From NCBI GenBank assembly GCA_017431585.1, contig JAFRKU010000033.1:1-8104 (forward strand): DNA of 8,104 nucleotides, read 5' to 3'. Source of the stretch: a bacterium (GTDB lineage Bacteria > Patescibacteriota > Microgenomatia > UBA1400 > PJMF01). The notes beneath the pieces were generated by a model that was not told the DNA's origin, searched no databases, and saw only the letters and a list, made by a program, of their open reading frames with translations. Positions within the stretch are counted from its first letter, which is position 1; every line of letters begins with the position of its first letter. Shown here piece after piece: positions 5,026 to 8,104 of this stretch. Position numbers and translations under genes: made by a program.

Positions 5026-6571
5026 AGTTATTAGGTAAAAGGCGATAGACGCATTGTGGGGTGACTAAGTTATACGGACAAGTGATACCGCTGTCTTGAC
5101 ATTGGGGATTGTCGGGGCTGGCGTGAAAAACGGGAGTCAATTGCCAACCGGGGAAAAATTGAGGCAGTTTGTCACAGGGGACGCGATAGTTGATGACGTA
5201 GGCCGCGTGGCCAGCGTCGAGGGCTGTTTGCAGTTGAGGAGTCAAATTGGCTTCGCGAAAACTGGTACAGTTAAAATTTTGAAATTGGTGGGCGAAGCGG
5301 AAGTTTTCCAAAATGCACAGGCTGCCAACGTCAAAGATACCGACTGTTTGGGCGTCAGCATCGAGGGCGGATTGGCGCCAATTGGTATAAGCGGTGGTAT
5401 CGCGAGCGACCGCCAGCTTGATGCGGACAAAGCGGGTGGTATTGACGGCAAAAAGGATCAGGGTACCGAGGGCGAGAGCCGCGAGAGTGAGGCGGCGGCT
5501 GAGTGATATTGGGCGGATGTCTGAGGCAAAAATGAGCGACCAAGCAAACCAAATTAAACCGGACACAGGAAACAGGTAGCGGGGAATAAAAGGTACGCCG
5601 AGGGTGTACAAAATGATACCTGTCAGGTACGACAGCAACCAAATCAGGCCAATGGCCAGGACAAGGCGACGATATGGCTGGGGCGTGAAAAACCACCAGC
5701 TGACAGCAGCAATGAGAAGCAAAGTGAGATTGGTGAGATTGAAACCGAAGGCAGCGGCGGTGACGCTGGGGGTGGCGCCTAGCGGGTAGACGAGGCTGGC
5801 GGGAAAGTGCCACCAGTAGTCGTCTGGTAGCGGGATGCTGGCGGTGGCAAGCGGGTGGTTGGTGAGGCGGTGGCTTTGTTGGTAACACAGATACAAGCTG
5901 GGGCTAATGAGGACTAGGGTGAATGTGCCGGCGGCCAGCAGCCGCCGGCACAGGGGAAAATTTTTTTGCCAGACAGCCCAGCTGAGCAAAAGTAACCAGA
6001 TGAAAAAGACGGGTACACCGGCGAAATATTGACACCAGAAAGTAGCCACGCTGCCACCGATCAGGGCAAGCCAAGCGGCGATGCTCTGGTCGCCGGTGAG
6101 CAACCGCCAAGCGCCGTAGGCGGCGAGAGTGACGGTGAGCATAACCAGCGAGTACATGCGAATTTCAAAAGCGTAGGGCAAGATGTAAGGCGCGCTGAGG
6201 GCGGCCAGGGCAAAAATTAGGGCGGATAGATAGTGGCGACGTTTGGCCAAAAGCCAGCCGCCGGTGAGACTGAGAATTAGATTGGGAATAAATGATAGCA
6301 ATTTAGCTTGACTGATCGGTGTAAAAATGGTGGTCAGCGGCGACAGACAATAGAGCCAGGCGCGCAGGAGCAAAAAGTAACCGGGTGGATGATAATCGAT
6401 GTTAATGATAGTCCAAAATCGCTGCCAATCCCAAGTGCCCAGAGAAAGCGAAGCGACGTCATCGCTCCAGACGGCTTGATTAAGGCCGATACACAGGAGA
6501 AAAATGACAAAAGTGGCGTAAGCTGTGCTGACCAGCAGCCACGGCCAGTGCGAACGAATAATTTTTTGCAT
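5024..6571 (-). CDS. Polytopic membrane glycosyltransferase-like protein (GT-C fold, PMT/ArnT-like)
   Basis: A 515-residue membrane protein, probably transferring a sugar from a lipid carrier on the outer face of the membrane. The first membrane helix (about 11-31) is followed by an exoplasmic loop with the acidic pair D37-D38 in WSDDVASL, where GT-C enzymes carry their catalytic acid. Further family signs are YHPPGYFLLLRAW (H61-P63) and YAFEIRMYSLVML (E136, R138). About a dozen hydrophobic segments run to about residue 375. The last 135 residues are soluble and hold six cysteines, suggesting disulfides outside the cell. The start at 6571 follows TATAAT by 7 nt with no Shine-Dalgarno sequence, so the mRNA is probably leaderless. 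It lies 13 bp after uvrB on the same strand, with its own promoter. The acceptor (protein, lipid or glycan) cannot be told from sequence. Confidence 0.85.
   Translation of the reverse strand: MQKIIRSHWPWLLVSTAYATFVIFLLCIGLNQAVWSDDVASLSLGTWDWQRFWTIINIDYHPPGYFLLLRAWLYCLSPLTTIFTPISQAKLLSFIPNLILSLTGGWLLAKRRHYLSALIFALAALSAPYILPYAFEIRMYSLVMLTVTLAAYGAWRLLTGDQSIAAWLALIGGSVATFWCQYFAGVPVFFIWLLLLSWAVWQKNFPLCRRLLAAGTFTLVLISPSLYLCYQQSHRLTNHPLATASIPLPDDYWWHFPASLVYPLGATPSVTAAAFGFNLTNLTLLLIAAVSWWFFTPQPYRRLVLAIGLIWLLSYLTGIILYTLGVPFIPRYLFPVSGLIWFAWSLIFASDIRPISLSRRLTLAALALGTLILFAVNTTRFVRIKLAVARDTTAYTNWRQSALDADAQTVGIFDVGSLCILENFRFAHQFQNFNCTSFREANLTPQLQTALDAGHAAYVINYRVPCDKLPQFFPGWQLTPVFHASPDNPQCQDSGITCPYNLVTPQCVYRLLPNN
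5924..5952. repeat. Strong G+C-rich hairpin inside the glycosyltransferase gene
   Basis: TGTGCCGGCGGC (5924-5935) and GCCGCCGGCACA (5941-5952) are exact 12-bp reverse complements with a 5-nt loop. On the coding strand they span codons for CRRLLAAGT, in a loop entering a membrane helix. The hairpin would be very stable in mRNA and might slow ribosomes during membrane insertion, but Arg, Ala and Gly codons alone could generate it. Confidence 0.85.
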
Positions 6572-6572
6572 C

Positions 6573-6591
6573 GGCGTGATTATATCACGCC
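6573..6591. repeat. 19-bp palindrome at the uvrB-glycosyltransferase junction
   Basis: GGCGTGAT (6573-6580) and ATCACGCC (6584-6591) are exact reverse complements around TAT. The palindrome covers the uvrB stop codon and the -10 box of the next gene and ends 2 nt before its ATG. It has no adjacent T run on either strand, so it looks more like an operator than a terminator. Confidence 0.8.
6579..6587 (-). promoter_or_regulatory. Extended -10 promoter of the glycosyltransferase gene, overlapping the uvrB stop codon
   Basis: On the minus strand TGATATAAT reads from 6587 to 6579. Its TGA (6587-6585) is the uvrB stop codon. The TATAAT ends 7 nt before the ATG at 6571, identical to the spacing at lon. 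No good -35 is seen, consistent with an extended -10 promoter. The predicted transcript starts at or next to the ATG. Confidence 0.7.
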
Positions 6592-8104
6592 TCGGTCTGT
6601 TTTTCGATGGTAAAAACCAGGTCGCGCAGCATCGCGGCCAGTTCGAAGTCCATGAGGTTGGCGGCTTTGGTCATCTGGCGCTTAAGTTTGGGGGTGAGTT
6701 GCTTGAGTTCATGCGGAGTGTAAGCGTCTGGATCAAAATTATTCAGATCGATAGCTGTTTTTTTGTCGAGTTGGATGACGAGCGGTTTTTTGGTCTTGCT
6801 CGAGTCGTTGTGGCGGTTGGCGACTTGGTTTTTTTGGGCTTCTTGGGCTTCGCGATCCAGAAGGCGTTCACGAATTTTTTTGGTAACCGTTTGAGGCGTG
6901 ATGCCGTGGTCGCGATTGAATTTTTCTTGGTATTGGCGTCTTCTTTTGGTTTCATTGATGGCGCGTTCCATGCTGCCTGTCATTTGATCGGCATACAAAA
7001 TGGCGCGGCCGTACACATGGCGAGCGGCGCGGCCGATGGTCTGGACGAGTGAGGTTTCTGAGCGCAAAAAGCCTTCTTTGTCGGCGTCAACGATGGCCAC
7101 TAGGGAAACTTCTGGCAAATCCAGGCCTTCGCGGAGCAGATTTATCCCGACCAAACAATCATATTTGCCTTCGCGCAAGTCGGATAAAATGTCGGAGCGC
7201 TCGAGGGTTTCCACGTCGGAGTGCAAATAAGCGACTTGCGGCAGCGGCTCGAGTTCGCCAAATTCGTATTCCGGATGTTGGCGGCAGAGCTCGCGCAGCC
7301 GCCCCGCGTCATTGAGATAGTCGGTGAGCGTTTCGGCCATGCGTTTGGTGAGCACGGTGACCAGCACCCGTTGGTGCAATTTTTTGCGGCGCAAAATTTC
7401 GCCGATAAGATTTTCGATTTGGCCGCGGCTGGGGCGAACTTCCACAATGGGATCAAGCAAACCAGTGGGGCGAATGAGTTGTTCGGCGACTTTCTGGTGC
7501 GAGTATTCCAGCTCCCACTCGCCCGGGGTGGCCGAGACAAAAACGAATTGCTGGTTTTTATCCAAAAACTCGTGCCATTTGAGCGGGCGATTATCCAGGG
7601 CGGACGGCAGACGAAAACCGTATTTGATCAAATTTTGTTTACGGGAAACGTCGCCAAAGTACATGCCGCGAATTTGAGGCACGGACATGTGCGATTCGTC
7701 CACGATAGTCAAAAAGCCGTCGTGACCGTAGATTTTTTGGTTTTCCCAAAAATAGTCTAGCAAGGTGAAAGGTGGATCGCCAGGGGCGCGGCCGTCGAAG
7801 TAGCGAGTGTAGTTTTCAATGCCGTTGACAAAGCCGAATTGGGCGATTTGCTCGAGGTCGAAGTTGACTTTTTGTTTGAGGCGATAGGCTTCGACTGGTT
7901 TGCCGGCCAGTTCGAGTTCTTTGTGGCGGGTGTCTAGATCGTGGCGAATTTGCTTAATGGCAGCGGCAGTATCGGTGCCGATGATATGATGTTTGGCTGG
8001 GTTGATGGAAATGGCGTGGGTGGGGGTTTCCAAAGTTTCGCCTGTCGTCGGGTCGAAACGAGTGATGCTGGTGATACGGTCTTGGAGAGTGTCGATGGAC
8101 CAAG
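6585..8104 (-). CDS. uvrB: UvrABC excinuclease subunit B, partial (N-terminus off the right edge)
   Basis: The frame is open from the right edge to TGA at 6585, showing 505 residues. Comparison with E. coli UvrB (673 residues) suggests about 200 N-terminal residues are missing, including Walker A and the damage-probing beta-hairpin. UvrB receives damaged DNA from UvrA and recruits UvrC for nucleotide excision repair. Visible in order are RFDPTTGE, NYTRYFDGRAPGDPP, the DEAH-like helicase motif VDESHMSVPQIRGMY, RLPSALDNRPL, VSATPGEWE, RPTGLLDP, then the second helicase lobe with YLHSDVETLER, LVGINLLREGLDLPEVSLV and QTIGRAARH. The last 45 residues form the UVR domain that contacts UvrC (LKRQMTKAANLMDFELAAMLRD). 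All helicase motifs in the visible part look intact. A TTG at 8033 is internal, not the start, because conserved UvrB sequence continues upstream of it. The next gene starts 13 bp downstream with its own promoter. Confidence 0.97.
   Translation of the reverse strand, partial: WSIDTLQDRITSITRFDPTTGETLETPTHAISINPAKHHIIGTDTAAAIKQIRHDLDTRHKELELAGKPVEAYRLKQKVNFDLEQIAQFGFVNGIENYTRYFDGRAPGDPPFTLLDYFWENQKIYGHDGFLTIVDESHMSVPQIRGMYFGDVSRKQNLIKYGFRLPSALDNRPLKWHEFLDKNQQFVFVSATPGEWELEYSHQKVAEQLIRPTGLLDPIVEVRPSRGQIENLIGEILRRKKLHQRVLVTVLTKRMAETLTDYLNDAGRLRELCRQHPEYEFGELEPLPQVAYLHSDVETLERSDILSDLREGKYDCLVGINLLREGLDLPEVSLVAIVDADKEGFLRSETSLVQTIGRAARHVYGRAILYADQMTGSMERAINETKRRRQYQEKFNRDHGITPQTVTKKIRERLLDREAQEAQKNQVANRHNDSSKTKKPLVIQLDKKTAIDLNNFDPDAYTPHELKQLTPKLKRQMTKAANLMDFELAAMLRDLVFTIEKQTEA

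Noticed and set aside
6573..6600. Intrinsic terminator of uvrB at the palindrome
   Set aside because: No T run follows the stem on the minus strand, and on the plus strand the T run is 8 or more bases away with no gene to terminate.
7221..7760. 179-residue plus-strand open frame inside uvrB
   Set aside because: It overlaps intact UvrB helicase motifs on the other strand and has no family features.
8031..8033. uvrB start at TTG 8033
   Set aside because: Conserved UvrB sequence (RFDPTTGE) continues upstream to the window edge, so the gene is truncated by the window rather than starting here.

Overview
The window reads as ordinary bacterial chromosome with one accessory gene at its left edge. 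Five protein genes can be supported: a left-truncated ORF6N-domain gene (minus strand), lon and pyk (plus strand), a membrane glycosyltransferase-like gene (minus strand) and a right-truncated uvrB (minus strand). No tRNA, rRNA, CRISPR array, insertion sequence or origin was seen. UGA ends both lon and uvrB exactly where those families normally end, so the code is the standard bacterial one. Base composition is intermediate, intergenic gaps are very short, and several protein variants (RFNTKH and SEET in pyruvate kinase, an ORF6N protein with a phospholipase-D-like tail) remind me of Patescibacteria/CPR genomes. That assignment is an inference of moderate confidence, not something the sequence proves.

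Layout from left to right. Positions 1-948 hold the ORF6N gene, pointing left. Positions 949-1129 are a divergent control region of 181 bp with tandem 9-bp repeats, inverted repeats, a CIRCE-like element and a near-consensus promoter for lon. lon fills 1130-3478. After a 53-bp gap with a promoter, a small hairpin and a ribosome binding site comes pyk (3532-4935). Positions 4936-5023 lie between convergent genes and hold a 15-bp direct repeat and a short terminator hairpin. The glycosyltransferase-like gene (5024-6571) and uvrB (6585 to the right edge) both point left, separated by 13 bp.

The genes cover unrelated housekeeping roles: quality-control proteolysis (Lon), the last step of glycolysis (pyruvate kinase), envelope glycosylation (the GT-C-like protein) and nucleotide excision repair (UvrB). 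The ORF6N gene is a phage-type accessory gene, visibly more A+T-rich than its neighbours.

The most interesting content is in the signals rather than the genes. lon has a CIRCE-like operator overlapping its promoter, suggesting HrcA heat-shock control. lon and the glycosyltransferase gene both show TGATATAAT followed by exactly 7 nt and then ATG, which predicts leaderless mRNAs. At both same-strand junctions (lon/pyk and uvrB/glycosyltransferase) the upstream stop codon UGA is itself the TGn part of the next gene's extended -10 box, within the identical 12-mer GCGTGATATAAT. The ORF6N gene contains a perfect 25-bp palindrome over its conserved LRSKISTS codons. Pyruvate kinase carries a lysine where a potassium-coordinating serine is normally found. 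I found no convincing undescribed multi-gene system.
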